A program made the position numbers and the translations under genes. Source: Rufibacter sp. DG15C (lineage in GTDB: Bacteria > Bacteroidota > Bacteroidia > Cytophagales > Hymenobacteraceae). Taken from it: 64,000 nucleotides of DNA. Shown one piece after another: positions 8,832 through 18,010 of the stretch. The notes beneath the pieces are model-generated. The model saw only the letters and a list, made by a program, of their open reading frames with translations, was not told the DNA's origin and did no database searches. Within the stretch, counting starts at the first letter, position 1, and each line of letters starts with the position of its first letter. The DNA lies in contig NZ_CP010776.1 in assembly GCF_001577755.1 (NCBI RefSeq), positions 2,976,001 through 3,040,000 of the forward strand, read 5' to 3'.

Positions 8832-10215
8832 CCTCTACTCCGTATTTTAATGTATAGTATAAATCTTCTGAAATGTTATTTAATGAGTTAATAGTGTCAT
8901 CAATAGTTTTGACATCAAACCCTTGCTCATTAATGGCTATTTGCTCAACTGTAATGTTTTTTGAATTGCTGTATTTGTAATTAAAAAGATAAGCACCTAC
9001 TTCATCTTTGTTTATGCACTCAGTTTCTTTGTAATTGAATTTCTTAGCAAGTTCAGAAATGCCTTCTTTAGGGGAAGAAAGCATAATCAAATTGTTTAAT
9101 TCCCTTATAATATAATCACTGTGAGTGCTAATTAGTAGTCTAAATCCATTATTTATAAGTTGTGCAAAGATTCTTGTCAGAACGATTTGGTTATTTGGGT
9201 GTAAATTAAGTTCTGGTTCATCAATTATTATTAGGTCATTCTTATTAGCAATATGCTTTAAATAGAATACTAAACTAGATAAAGTTTTTACAATTGAAGC
9301 TGTTAAGTGGATTGGGATTTTTTTTCTTTTGGATTTATTTGAACAAAATTGAACTTCGCCATCTTTGGATAAAATGACTTTTCCTTGTAGTAGATTATTT
9401 TCAATGTTTTCTGCAAAATCAATAAAGTCACTTTTTAAATTATTGTAGTTTGCTAAATCCTCTGCTACTTCCAATCCATCTCTTATAGGCATAGGATATC
9501 TTGTAGTTCTTTTTAAAAGCCAATCAAATGGGTCGCTTTTTTTGTTCGAACCTAAGTCTTGTGCTCTATCAAGAAAGTCTTGCTTCCTTATAGAAAGTTC
9601 TTTGCTAAAAGTGTAAATTGAATTTCTTTCTACTGGTAATATGTAGCTTGTAGAAAAAGGGTAAAATGCAAGAAGGGATAATAATTTAGTCGGTAAGTAG
9701 AATTCTAAAATTTGTATATGGTCTTTAGATAATGTTTTGTTATTTACCTCAATTATTAAATGGTTTTGATTAGAATGTTTAATGATATTTACTGATAAGT
9801 CAGAAAATTTAATAGTTTGCTCAAAACTAATAACTTCTAATTTATTATTTAATTCTTCCTTATTCTCTTTTATGGAGATGTTAAATTCGTTAAATAAGTT
9901 TTTAGCGATTTCCTCAGATATTCCAAATAAGTTATCTGTTCCATCTGAAATATCATTTATTTCAGATGCCCTGAAATCCCAAACCTCATTTATATTATAA
10001 TGGTATAAACATTTTTTTTCTTCTATTATGGTTTTTAGAAGGTCTTTATCTAAGACGCTTTTAAAGAATTTTAAATTGTATTTCGATAAAGCGTATATCA
10101 CAAATGCAACATATGTTTTACCTGAATTATTTGGGCCACAGAAAACTGTAAGTTTTTTACTTAAGTCTATTGAAGCATTCTTAATTGCTCCTAAATTTTC
10201 TATATTAACAATCAT
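8809..10215 (-). CDS. AAA ATPase of the OLD/RecF-like (AAA_15/AAA_21) group
   Basis: A 468-residue SMC-like ABC ATPase. Walker A is GPNNSGKT (27-34), a conserved-looking LPVERNSIYTFSKEL segment lies at about 193-207, Walker B is LIIIDEPELNLHP (about 328-340) and the H-loop region ISTHSDYIIREL is at about 362-373. No C-terminal TOPRIM nuclease domain is seen, unlike OLD proteins; residues after about 380 are short and charged. The nuclease role may be supplied by the overlapping downstream 171-residue protein. No phage or integrase gene flanks the pair. Proteins of this class act as sensors or motors in several defence systems (AriA of PARIS, PtuA of Septu), so an antiphage role is plausible but unproven. 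Confidence 0.82.
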   Translation of the reverse strand: MIVNIENLGAIKNASIDLSKKLTVFCGPNNSGKTYVAFVIYALSKYNLKFFKSVLDKDLLKTIIEEKKCLYHYNINEVWDFRASEINDISDGTDNLFGISEEIAKNLFNEFNISIKENKEELNNKLEVISFEQTIKFSDLSVNIIKHSNQNHLIIEVNNKTLSKDHIQILEFYLPTKLLSLLAFYPFSTSYILPVERNSIYTFSKELSIRKQDFLDRAQDLGSNKKSDPFDWLLKRTTRYPMPIRDGLEVAEDLANYNNLKSDFIDFAENIENNLLQGKVILSKDGEVQFCSNKSKRKKIPIHLTASIVKTLSSLVFYLKHIANKNDLIIIDEPELNLHPNNQIVLTRIFAQLINNGFRLLISTHSDYIIRELNNLIMLSSPKEGISELAKKFNYKETECINKDEVGAYLFNYKYSNSKNITVEQIAINEQGFDVKTIDDTINSLNNISEDLYYTLKYGVEDEQLIID

Positions 10216-10454
10216 CTATTTGATTTTTTTTTGAGTAGTAACTAAAGATTGGTTTTTGGTTTGCGAATTAAATATAAGTTTCTATTAATGAAAAACTTAA
10301 AAGTTCTTTTTATAGATGCTTTTTTTACAGATGTATTATAATAAAGTTCTATGAATCAATTATTTGAAGGACCAAATTGTTGAATTTTATAAAACTTATA
10401 AATATAAATAGCTTAAATAAAATCACAAATTAGTTAAATATTAGAAATTACTAT

Positions 10455-11033
10455 CTATCCCTCCTCATAAATACGCTCAATCCTCCTATCCGGTATCAAC
10501 CACATAAACGCCACCAGCACATAGACACCGTTCGCGGCCCAGGGGCTCCAGAAGGAGAGGGCTATGCCGGTTAGATATAAGAGCGGGGAGAGTTTGCCTT
10601 TCAGGTCTTGGCCAATGGCTTTGGCGAGGAGGGAGTCTTTGCCGTTCTTTTGGATGATGGTCTGCTCCAGCACCCAATAGGCAATAGAACACAAGAGCAG
10701 GATGCCACCATACAGGGCCGTAGCCGCCGGCGCGAAGCTGTTTTCGCCCATCCAGCCGGTGGCAAAGGGAATCAAAGACAGCCAGAAGAGCAGGTGCAGG
10801 TTGGCCCAGAGAATGCTTCCATTCACCTTGCTGGCGCTGTGGAGCATGTGGTGGTGGTTGTTCCAGTAAATGCCAATGTAGATGAAGCTGAGTACGTAGC
10901 TCAGGAACACGGGCAGGAGCGGGACCAGGGCGCGCCACTCGGTGCCGTGCGGTACCTTAATCTCCAGTACCATAATGGTGATGATGATGGCCAACACGCC
11001 ATCACTAAATGCTTCTAGCCGGTTCTTGTTCAT
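10455..11033 (-). CDS. TMEM175-family potassium channel protein
   Basis: A 192-residue membrane protein. Its N-terminus, NKNRLEAFSDGVLAIIITIM, carries the diagnostic RxxxFSDG signature of the TMEM175/DUF1211 family (residues 5-12). Five to six hydrophobic helices follow. Bacterial members form tetrameric K+ channels lacking the usual selectivity filter. The gene stands alone: an AT-rich island is downstream and a palindrome plus an unrelated operon are upstream. The C-terminus ends in a short basic tail, RRIERIYEEG. Length is normal for the family. Confidence 0.92.
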   Translation of the reverse strand: MNKNRLEAFSDGVLAIIITIMVLEIKVPHGTEWRALVPLLPVFLSYVLSFIYIGIYWNNHHHMLHSASKVNGSILWANLHLLFWLSLIPFATGWMGENSFAPAATALYGGILLLCSIAYWVLEQTIIQKNGKDSLLAKAIGQDLKGKLSPLLYLTGIALSFWSPWAANGVYVLVAFMWLIPDRRIERIYEEG

Positions 11034-11145
11034 GATTGCGGGGGTGGCCCAGTGGGGCGCATGTTTCTACTTACAAAAGGGAAGGTACAACAATCCGGTA
11101 TATGTAGAAACAGCTATATGGCTTTTGTGCAGAGGTGGTAAAAGC

Positions 11146-11201
11146 AAAAGCCTTCGTTTTTGGCCTGTTTTACAGAAAAGAGACTAAAAACGAAGGCTTT
11201 T
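11146..11201. repeat. Dispersed palindrome, copy 2 (extended arms)
   Basis: Outer arms AAAAGCCTTCG and CGAAGGCTTTT pair perfectly around the core TTTTTGGCCTG...GACTAAAAA. It lies 15 bases beyond the 3' end of the minus-strand gene ending at 11216. The T-run at each outer end makes this copy usable as a terminator in either direction. Confidence 0.85.
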
Positions 11202-11215
11202 ACGCGGGTTGGGCC

Positions 11216-11803
11216 TTAAGAAAGCAGGCTATTAATCTGGATCTGCATGTAGTAGTCCTCCTGTTCTTCTTGGGTAATGACACCCATCTCAAAGAGCCAA
11301 TTAATCCGTTCCATCATTAACTCTTCTGGCAGGTTAGGGTCAATGACGGCGTATTTGCTTTTGTACACGTTCTTAATGCGTTCATACAGCGCCTCAATGA
11401 AGGCATCCACTTCCTGGGTAGACGGGTTGTTGCTCAGGAGTTCCAGCACCTTAGAGCCGCCGGTGAGGAAGATTACCTTCCTGTTTATTTGCATGGTCGC
11501 CATCACGGCCATTGCCCCGAAGAACAGCCCTGCAAAGGCCCAGAAACCTTGCATGGCCACGCCCTCCTCGTTGATGTAGGTGTCATAGAGGAGGAACAGG
11601 TCTAGCGCTACCATCAGCCAGAAAAAGATGGCCGGGAACAAGGCCCCCTTTTCCTGTTTCTTTACCTGGTCAAAGCCTATCTCTTCATACTTGACGGTAT
11701 ATTCCAGATTCTCTGACGCAGATTTAGAGATGACTTTTACGCCCGTTCTTTCCAGGTAAAACTCTTTCTTGGTTAACAAAACGCGTTGCTTTAACTGGGT
11801 CAT
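11216..11803 (-). CDS. Hypothetical membrane protein with two central TM segments
   Basis: A 195-residue protein of unknown function. Residues about 1-50 look like a small beta-rich domain (KEFYLERTGVKVIS). Two transmembrane helices follow (about 53-72 and 82-100). A cytosolic tail then contains FIEALYERIKN and ends with INWLFEMGVITQEEQEDY, which resembles a SHOCT-type short oligomerisation motif. It shares a 4-base stop/start overlap with the upstream DUF3592-like gene, so the two probably act together in the envelope. I cannot assign a function. Confidence 0.75.
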   Translation of the reverse strand: MTQLKQRVLLTKKEFYLERTGVKVISKSASENLEYTVKYEEIGFDQVKKQEKGALFPAIFFWLMVALDLFLLYDTYINEEGVAMQGFWAFAGLFFGAMAVMATMQINRKVIFLTGGSKVLELLSNNPSTQEVDAFIEALYERIKNVYKSKYAVIDPNLPEELMMERINWLFEMGVITQEEQEDYYMQIQINSLLS

Positions 11804-12303
11804 AGGTACGTGTAATAAAACAGGACGGCGGCAATCAAGCCTCCCATAAAGATTAGAAAATAAGCTAAATAGACGTTTGAGTCTCCTCTAAGGTAGTGAA
11901 TCTGGCCGCCTCTTTCAATCTGATATGTAAATGCGATGACGTCTCCTTGGGCTCCCGGACTCTGCATTAATCCCGGTGACTCCTGGTAGTACACCGTAAC
12001 GGTATCGCCTACTTTTAATTTTGCAATGGATTGGAACTCGGGCAGGAAATCATCTGAATCGCCGCCCAAATACACGTTGAAGGCTTTGTCAAAACCTGCT
12101 ATGTGTAGGTATCGGTCCTTCGGGTCATTCTTATAAGGGAAGGCGGGATGTTTTTTTAAAATATGCGTGATGGGCCCGCGTACTTGTTCCATCTCAGACA
12201 ATTCTTGTCGGCCCCAAATCAAGGTATGCACGCCCAGGACAAGGATCACAAGGGCACCCAGCCACAGTGCGGGATAACTGGCTTTAGAAGAGGAAGCTTG
12301 CAT
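11800..12303 (-). CDS. DUF3592-like membrane protein
   Basis: A 167-residue protein with one N-terminal helix (about 11-29), an extracytoplasmic beta-rich middle containing KVGDTVTVYYQES, and a C-terminal helix (about 145-165). This topology and the VGDxVxVYY strand match DUF3592-type proteins, whose role is unknown. Its stop overlaps the start of the next minus-strand gene by 4 bases, giving a two-gene operon. Confidence 0.7.
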   Translation of the reverse strand: MQASSSKASYPALWLGALVILVLGVHTLIWGRQELSEMEQVRGPITHILKKHPAFPYKNDPKDRYLHIAGFDKAFNVYLGGDSDDFLPEFQSIAKLKVGDTVTVYYQESPGLMQSPGAQGDVIAFTYQIERGGQIHYLRGDSNVYLAYFLIFMGGLIAAVLFYYTYL

Positions 12304-12412
12304 GGTAATGAAAAGCAGAAGAAACGTAAAGGTACAACCTCTGCACCTCTTCTGGTAATACCTTTCTGGGGCAAGAGGTTAGCGCTCCTGGCAGAGAAAG
12401 AAAGGGTTTTGT

Positions 12413-12451
12413 TGTTTTAGGTCTAATTCCCGAAAAACAGCCCGAAAACGG
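12413..12451. repeat. Degenerate copy of the dispersed palindrome, copy 3
   Basis: The right arm, CGAAAAACAGCCCGAAAACG, resembles the family's right arm, but the left arm is decayed. It lies in the 290-bp gap between the DUF3592-like gene and the GH43 gene. Confidence 0.4.
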
Positions 12452-12593
12452 TTTTATACTGGCTGGACCGGGTGGCTTTGGGATAGGGAAGTACCCCAAG
12501 GTTAGCGCTGGCTTTGAGACCGAAGGCCGAGGGAGATATCCTGCATTTCTAAATAATTTCTATCTTAATGGCCTCCCTTTTATTAGAAACCGC

Positions 12594-13610
12594 ATGAGAC
12601 ATTGGTACACGCTGGCCTTGGGCCTGGAAATGGTTGTCTGGGGCTGCGTCCCGGCCAAAGACACGCAAACTTCTGGCGCTGGCTCCGCTTCGGCGCAGAA
12701 AGCCGCCACGTCTGGCAATCCCATCTTCCCGGGTTGGTACGCAGACCCAGAGGCAGCCGTTTTTGGCAAGCAATACTGGGTGTATCCCACGTTTTCGGCG
12801 CCCTATAACCAGCAAGTGTACTTTGATGCCTTTTCGTCTAAGGACCTTATCACCTGGCAGAAGCACACCCGCATTCTGGACACGGCGCAGATAAAATGGG
12901 CGAAGCGGGCCCTATGGGCGCCGGCCGTGGTGCAGAAAGGGAAGCAGTATTTTCTGTTCTTCGGGGCGAATGACATCCAGAGCGACCAGGAGCTGGGCGG
13001 CATTGGCGTGGCCGTGGCCAACCAACCCGAGGGTCCTTACAAAGACTACCTGGGCAAGCCGCTGGTAGACAAGTTCCACAACGGCGCCCAGCCCATAGAC
13101 CAGTTTGTGTTTCAGGACATAGACGGCCAGTATTACCTTATCTACGGCGGCTGGCGGCACTGCAACATTGCCAAGCTCAAGCCAGACTTCACAGGCTTTG
13201 TACCGCAGGCAGACGGCACCATCTTCAAGGAGATTACGCCCCAAAACTATGTAGAAGGGCCTATTATGTTCATGCGCAACAGCAAGTACTACTTTATGTG
13301 GTCAGAAGGCGGCTGGACCGGACCCGATTACAGCGTGGCCTACGCCGTGGCAGATTCTCCCTTCGGTCCGTTTGAGCGGGTGGGCAAGATTCTACAGCAA
13401 GACCCTAGCATTGCTACCGGCGCCGGGCACCATTCGGTCATCCAAGTGCCCGGCAAAGATGAGTGGTACATTGTCTACCACCGCCGCCCCCTGGACCAGA
13501 AAGACCGCAACGCCCGCGTCACCTGCATAGAACCCATGACCTTTGACGCGCAAGGGATGATTAACCCCGTGAAGCTTACGAAGGAAGGAGTGGAGAAAAG
13601 GAAGTTGTAA
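12594..13610 (+). CDS. Glycoside hydrolase family 43 protein, secreted
   Basis: A 338-residue glycosidase. A short N-terminal hydrophobic segment ends near VVWGC (Cys18), so it is probably exported and perhaps lipid-anchored, although the lipobox is weak. The five-bladed propeller is suggested by repeated GPY, YFLFFGA and YYLIYGG strands. Catalytic candidates are Asp51 in WYADPEAA (base), Asp169 in QPIDQFVF (pKa modulator) and Glu221 in YVEGPIMF (acid). Family members cleave arabinan, xylan or related side chains. The gene is monocistronic, without a SusC/SusD pair nearby, so it is not part of a visible polysaccharide utilisation locus. Exact substrate unknown. Confidence 0.88.
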   Translation: MRHWYTLALGLEMVVWGCVPAKDTQTSGAGSASAQKAATSGNPIFPGWYADPEAAVFGKQYWVYPTFSAPYNQQVYFDAFSSKDLITWQKHTRILDTAQIKWAKRALWAPAVVQKGKQYFLFFGANDIQSDQELGGIGVAVANQPEGPYKDYLGKPLVDKFHNGAQPIDQFVFQDIDGQYYLIYGGWRHCNIAKLKPDFTGFVPQADGTIFKEITPQNYVEGPIMFMRNSKYYFMWSEGGWTGPDYSVAYAVADSPFGPFERVGKILQQDPSIATGAGHHSVIQVPGKDEWYIVYHRRPLDQKDRNARVTCIEPMTFDAQGMINPVKLTKEGVEKRKL

Positions 13611-13672
13611 GGCTATTAATTAAAATAGGAGTGAGGTGTTGCTTTGATTCCTTCAGGCTTTTAATAGAAACG

Positions 13673-13710
13673 CGTTTTTGGTCTGTTTTACAGAAAACAG
13701 ACCAAAAACG
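13673..13710. repeat. Dispersed palindrome, copy 4 (between convergent genes)
   Basis: Nearly perfect: CGTTTTTGGTCTGTTTTA and its complement TAGAAAACAGACCAAAAACG-like right arm. Core change GGTCTG/CAGACC is matched on both arms, a compensated substitution. Confidence 0.9.
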
Positions 13711-13722
13711 GCACCGCATAAT

Positions 13723-14928
13723 TTATAGATAGCTCAGCCATTTCTTCTCGGGGTGGGCCGCTTTGTAACGGCTGTACCAACGGCAGGCCGGGTACAGGAG
13801 CAGCACCACGGCCATCCAGACCAGATACACGTAAGGCAATTCTACGCCCACGCCTTCCTCGGGTCGCCCAAACTTCATCATGCCAAAGGGCAGGTCTTCC
13901 CATTTCACGCCCTGCGCCAACACCATTACAAACATAGAGGTATGAATCAGGTACCAGTGCAACAGGTAGAAGAACATGGGCACGCGGCCGTAGGTGGCAA
14001 AGAAGCGGGTCACGGCAATATTGGTAGTATTGAGCAGCGCCAGCAACACCACCATCACGCCCAGAAAGAACAAACTAAATTGCAATGAAGGCGGGTACTT
14101 GGTCACGTTAAAGAACGACAGAATGGTAAAGGCAGTGGAGGTTTGCGGCGCCCATGGGTTTGGCTCGCCGTACAGGTTGAACACGCGCAGAACCATAAAT
14201 ACGGCCAGCATGGCAAAGCCTAGGAGGTACAAAGTTTTCTGGCGAGATACGGCATCTTTACGAACCACCTCGCCAAAGCTATAGCCCAGTAATAGAAGAC
14301 TCATCCAAGGCAGCAAGGGATAGGCCACCAAAACAGCTGGTCCGCCCTCAAACGGAAAGAAGCCCTGCCGGAACAGGAGCGAATATAGGAATTTGCCTGC
14401 CATGGTCTCAGCAGGGCCTACTTGGGGCAACAGGTTGTGCAGCAGTAGAATGGCCGCGCCTATTCCGCCTATTACCCTGGAGGGCAACCGGAGCAGCAAG
14501 GCCAGTACCACAAAGCCCACGCCAATGGCAAAAATCACCTGCAGCATGACCGTCCTGAACTGAATGTCAAACCAAATCCCGAAGCCAATGACCGTCACCT
14601 CCAACACCATGAGCCAGAGGCCCCGGCTTAGCAAAAACTTCTGCGCCCGGCCTGCATCGCCATGTTTTTTATAAGATAAATACGCCGAAGTACCTGCCAG
14701 AAATACAAAGGTAGGCGCGCAAAAATGGGTAATCCAGCGGGTGAGAAATAGGGCTGGCGTGGTGGTCTCAAACGAAAGCGGGTCCTGCACCAGGGAGGTG
14801 GTGTGCCATAGGTCGCGCACGTGGTCCAGGGCCATAATCACAATGGCCAGGCCGCGCACAATGTCAATAGAGGAAACCCGGGTGTAGCTTTTTTGGGCCA
14901 GCGGAAGAGGAACTTCGGTTTGCAGCAT
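13723..14928 (-). CDS. DUF1624/HGSNAT-like multi-pass membrane protein
   Basis: A roughly 401-residue integral membrane protein with about ten hydrophobic helices. The N-terminus carries RVSSIDIVRGLAIVIMALDH, the hallmark of DUF1624 and of heparan-alpha-glucosaminide N-acetyltransferase-like proteins; a nearby FCAPTFVFLAGTSAYL strengthens this. Such proteins are thought to transfer acyl groups across membranes. I prefer the ATG at 14928; the frame also has a GTG at 15021 that would add 31 polar residues. The C-terminus, YKAAHPEKKW, is cytosolic-looking. The gene is divergent from the UvrA2-like gene and no partner is adjacent. Confidence 0.8.
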   Translation of the reverse strand: MLQTEVPLPLAQKSYTRVSSIDIVRGLAIVIMALDHVRDLWHTTSLVQDPLSFETTTPALFLTRWITHFCAPTFVFLAGTSAYLSYKKHGDAGRAQKFLLSRGLWLMVLEVTVIGFGIWFDIQFRTVMLQVIFAIGVGFVVLALLLRLPSRVIGGIGAAILLLHNLLPQVGPAETMAGKFLYSLLFRQGFFPFEGGPAVLVAYPLLPWMSLLLLGYSFGEVVRKDAVSRQKTLYLLGFAMLAVFMVLRVFNLYGEPNPWAPQTSTAFTILSFFNVTKYPPSLQFSLFFLGVMVVLLALLNTTNIAVTRFFATYGRVPMFFYLLHWYLIHTSMFVMVLAQGVKWEDLPFGMMKFGRPEEGVGVELPYVYLVWMAVVLLLYPACRWYSRYKAAHPEKKWLSYL

Positions 14929-15057
14929 AATGGCTTTTGTTGGAGTTGGATTCGCTGATTCTAAGATAGATACTTTCCTTTGTTTTCCTAGGGACCGGTT
15001 GATGGCAAGCTCATGAGACACCAGGAAATGCAGATTACTACCTTGCTCAAAGGCTCT

Positions 15058-15095
15058 CGTTATTGGCCTGTTTCATAGAAAATATCCCAAAAACG
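15058..15095. repeat. Dispersed palindrome, copy 5 (between divergent genes)
   Basis: Imperfect copy with CGTTATTGGCCTGTTT and AAAATATCCCAAAAACG. Unlike most copies it lies between two 5' ends. Confidence 0.65.
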
Positions 15096-15182
15096 ATTGG
15101 TGCGAGCCGATGTCATTTGCCTTATAGTACAACAGCCGCTTTCTGGCTTGCGTAAGGTAAAAGACCTTTGGTTCTACCGCAT

Positions 15183-17723
15183 ATGGCAAAAGATACACAC
15201 GCAAACACTCCCCAGGGATTCACCGGCTTTGTGACCGTTCGCGGCGCCCGGGAGCATAACCTCAAGAATGTAGACCTCACCATTCCCCGAGATGCCCTGG
15301 TGGTGTTCACCGGCGTGTCGGGTTCGGGTAAGTCGTCGTTGGCGTTTGGCACGCTGTACGCCGAGGCTCAGCGCCGCTACCTCGAGAGCGTAAGCCCCTA
15401 TGCGCGACGGCTGTTCCACCAGATGGCCGTGCCCGAGGTAGATGCCATTGAAGGCCTGCCGCCGGCGGTGGCTTTGCAGCAGCAACGCGGCACGCCCACC
15501 ACCCGTTCCAGCGTGGGAAGCGTGACCACGCTCTCTAATCTGGTGCGCATGCTCTACAGCCGCGCCGGTGACTACCCCAAAGGCCAATCTATCATCTACG
15601 CCGAGGCCTTTTCACCCAACACCCCCGAAGGCGCCTGCCCCACCTGCCACGGTCTGGGTCGCATCTATGAGGTAACCGAGGAAAGTATGGTGCCCGACCC
15701 CAGCCTTACCATCCGGGAGCGGGCCATTGCCGCCTGGCCCACCGCCTGGGGCGGCCAGAACCAGCGCGACATCCTGGTCACCCTGGGTATTGACATAGAC
15801 CGCCCCTGGCGCGAGCTGCCCCAGAAACAACGCGACTGGATTCTCTTCACCGAAGAGCAACCCGTGGTGCCTGTGTACCCTGGCTACACCCCAGAGCAAA
15901 CCCAGCGTGCGCTCAAGCGCAAAGAGGAACCCAACTACATGGGCAACTTTACCAGCGCCCGGCGGCACGTGTTCCATACCTTCGCCAACACCAACAGCCC
16001 CCTCATGAAGAAGCGGGTGATGCAGTTCATGCTCCATACTGACTGCCCCACCTGTCAGGGCAAGCGCCTGAACCCGCATTCGCTTTCCGTGAAATTTGCC
16101 GGCTACGACATCACTGAATTGTCGCGCCTTCCTCTGCAACGCGTCGCCCAGACTCTGCAACCGTATGTAAACGCCGTCACCTCTAGCCACACCCAGCACG
16201 ACGAGGAGCACCCCGAGCAGGTGATTGTGAAACAGCGCATTGCTCAGGATTTGGTGGCCCGCATTCAGGTGCTGTTGGATTTGGGACTCGGATACTTGTC
16301 CTTGGAACGGAGCACGCCTACCTTGTCGCCGGGTGAGTTACAGCGCCTGCGCCTGGCCACGCAACTGTATTCGCATCTGTTTGGCGTGGTGTATGTGCTG
16401 GACGAGCCCTCGGCGGGATTGCACCCTTCTGATACTTTGGCGTTGCTCACGGCGCTGGAGAACCTGAAGAAGGCGGGCAACTCTCTGTTTGTGGTGGAGC
16501 ATAACCTAGACGTGATTTCCAAAGCCGATTGGCTGGTAGACGTAGGTCCTGCGGCGGGTGAGAAAGGCGGCGAAATCTTGTACAGTGGTCCGCCGCAAGG
16601 GCTGCAAAAGGTCAACAATTCCCAAACCGCCGCCTACTTGTTCGGCTCGGCGCCGGTGGGTGTTCGGGAGCGCCGTCCGCCCTCCGGCTGGCTCAAACTC
16701 AGCGGCGTCACCCGCAACAACCTACACAACCTGGAGGCTGAGTTTCCGCTGGGCGTGTTTACCACTGTCACGGGCGTGTCGGGATCTGGCAAGAGTAGTC
16801 TGGTGAGCCAGGTACTGGTAGAATTGGTCGCCGAGCATCTGGGGCAGGAAATCACTGCGGAGGAAGAGGAGGGAGACGGGCTGGAAAGCAAAGCGCCCCA
16901 AACCCTGGGCGGACGAATTGTGAGTGGCCTAGAGCAGATTAAGCGCCTGGTGCGCGTAGACCAGAAAGCCATCGGGCGGACGCCTCGCTCCAACATGGCC
17001 ACCTACACTGGCTTGTTTGACCACGTGCGCAAGCTCTTCGCTGAAACGCCTCTCGCCAAGAAGCGCCGCTATGACGCGGGCCGGTTTTCGTTTAACGTGG
17101 CCAAAGGCCGCTGTGAGAATTGCACCGGCGAAGGCTTCGTGATGGTGGAACTACTCTTTCTGCCTAGCGTCTACGCGCCCTGCCCGATCTGCCACGGCGC
17201 CCGCTACAACGCCCAGACCCTGGAAGTGACCTACCGGGACCTCAACATTGCCCAGGTCCTTAACCTGACCGTAGACGCAGCTCAAGAATTCTTTGACGAG
17301 GAGCCTGCCATTCACCGCGCCCTCACCGTCCTCCGTGAAGTAGGACTGGGCTATCTTCGTCTGGGTCAGCCTGCTACGGAACTCTCCGGCGGGGAGGCCC
17401 AGCGCATCAAACTCGCCACTGAACTGCAACGTTTGAGCCGCGGCAACAGCTTGTATATTCTGGATGAACCTACCACCGGCCTGCACCCTTCAGACGTGGA
17501 GAAACTCATGGCCCAACTGGAGAAACTGGTAGACGCCGGCAACACTGTGATAGTAGTAGAACATACCATGCGCGTGGCCGCCGCCAGCGACTGGGTCCTG
17601 GACATTGGTCCCGGGGCAGGGGAGGAAGGCGGACAGATTGTAGCGGCTGGTACCCCAGAGCAAGTGGCTAAGGTAAAGAAGAGCAAGACGGCGCCTTTCC
17701 TGCGGAAGGAATTAGAGATTTAA
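15183..17723 (+). CDS. UvrA2-like excinuclease ATPase lacking the UvrB-binding domain
   Basis: An 846-residue twin ABC ATPase of the UvrA family. The first Walker A is GVSGSGKSS near residue 45 and the second is the same motif near 530. Zinc-finger cysteines are seen as CPTCHG and CPTCQG in the first half, and CENCTGEG with CPICHG in the second. Between the first Walker region and CPTCHG only about 100 residues occur, so the first zinc module and UvrB-interaction domain of housekeeping UvrA (about 940 residues) are missing. That is the UvrA2 (class II) form, linked to DNA-damage tolerance or drug resistance in other bacteria. ATG at 15183 is chosen over a TTG five codons upstream. Confidence 0.88.
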   Translation: MAKDTHANTPQGFTGFVTVRGAREHNLKNVDLTIPRDALVVFTGVSGSGKSSLAFGTLYAEAQRRYLESVSPYARRLFHQMAVPEVDAIEGLPPAVALQQQRGTPTTRSSVGSVTTLSNLVRMLYSRAGDYPKGQSIIYAEAFSPNTPEGACPTCHGLGRIYEVTEESMVPDPSLTIRERAIAAWPTAWGGQNQRDILVTLGIDIDRPWRELPQKQRDWILFTEEQPVVPVYPGYTPEQTQRALKRKEEPNYMGNFTSARRHVFHTFANTNSPLMKKRVMQFMLHTDCPTCQGKRLNPHSLSVKFAGYDITELSRLPLQRVAQTLQPYVNAVTSSHTQHDEEHPEQVIVKQRIAQDLVARIQVLLDLGLGYLSLERSTPTLSPGELQRLRLATQLYSHLFGVVYVLDEPSAGLHPSDTLALLTALENLKKAGNSLFVVEHNLDVISKADWLVDVGPAAGEKGGEILYSGPPQGLQKVNNSQTAAYLFGSAPVGVRERRPPSGWLKLSGVTRNNLHNLEAEFPLGVFTTVTGVSGSGKSSLVSQVLVELVAEHLGQEITAEEEEGDGLESKAPQTLGGRIVSGLEQIKRLVRVDQKAIGRTPRSNMATYTGLFDHVRKLFAETPLAKKRRYDAGRFSFNVAKGRCENCTGEGFVMVELLFLPSVYAPCPICHGARYNAQTLEVTYRDLNIAQVLNLTVDAAQEFFDEEPAIHRALTVLREVGLGYLRLGQPATELSGGEAQRIKLATELQRLSRGNSLYILDEPTTGLHPSDVEKLMAQLEKLVDAGNTVIVVEHTMRVAAASDWVLDIGPGAGEEGGQIVAAGTPEQVAKVKKSKTAPFLRKELEI

Positions 17724-17727
17724 ATTA

Positions 17728-17777
17728 GAAGTCCGTTTTTGGGCTGTTTTCCAGAAAACAGCCCAAAAACGGACTTC
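17728..17777. repeat. Dispersed palindrome, copy 6
   Basis: Perfect outer arms GAAGTCCG/CGGACTTC flank the core TTTTTGGGCTGTTTTCC and its complement. It begins 5 bases after the UvrA2 stop codon. The core GGGCTG/CAGCCC differs from the consensus GGCCTG but is matched on both sides. Confidence 0.92.
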
Positions 17778-18010
17778 TTCAGATCATGCCGCAAGGTTTG
17801 AGCGAAGCGGTAAATGGGACTCTTCCTAGTAGCAGTATGCAACTGCCTCTGGGGACCTTTTAAATTGAGCCAACACCCAAGTGGCCAATGTATTATCAAC
17901 CAATTCGCTGCTTTTTAAAAACCTATAAGAACCTCAAAATAAAAGTCTATATCCCCTGATGGCTATATAGTTGGAGTTTGTTAAATTGGCAGCGCAAAAT
18001 GTAGACAGAC

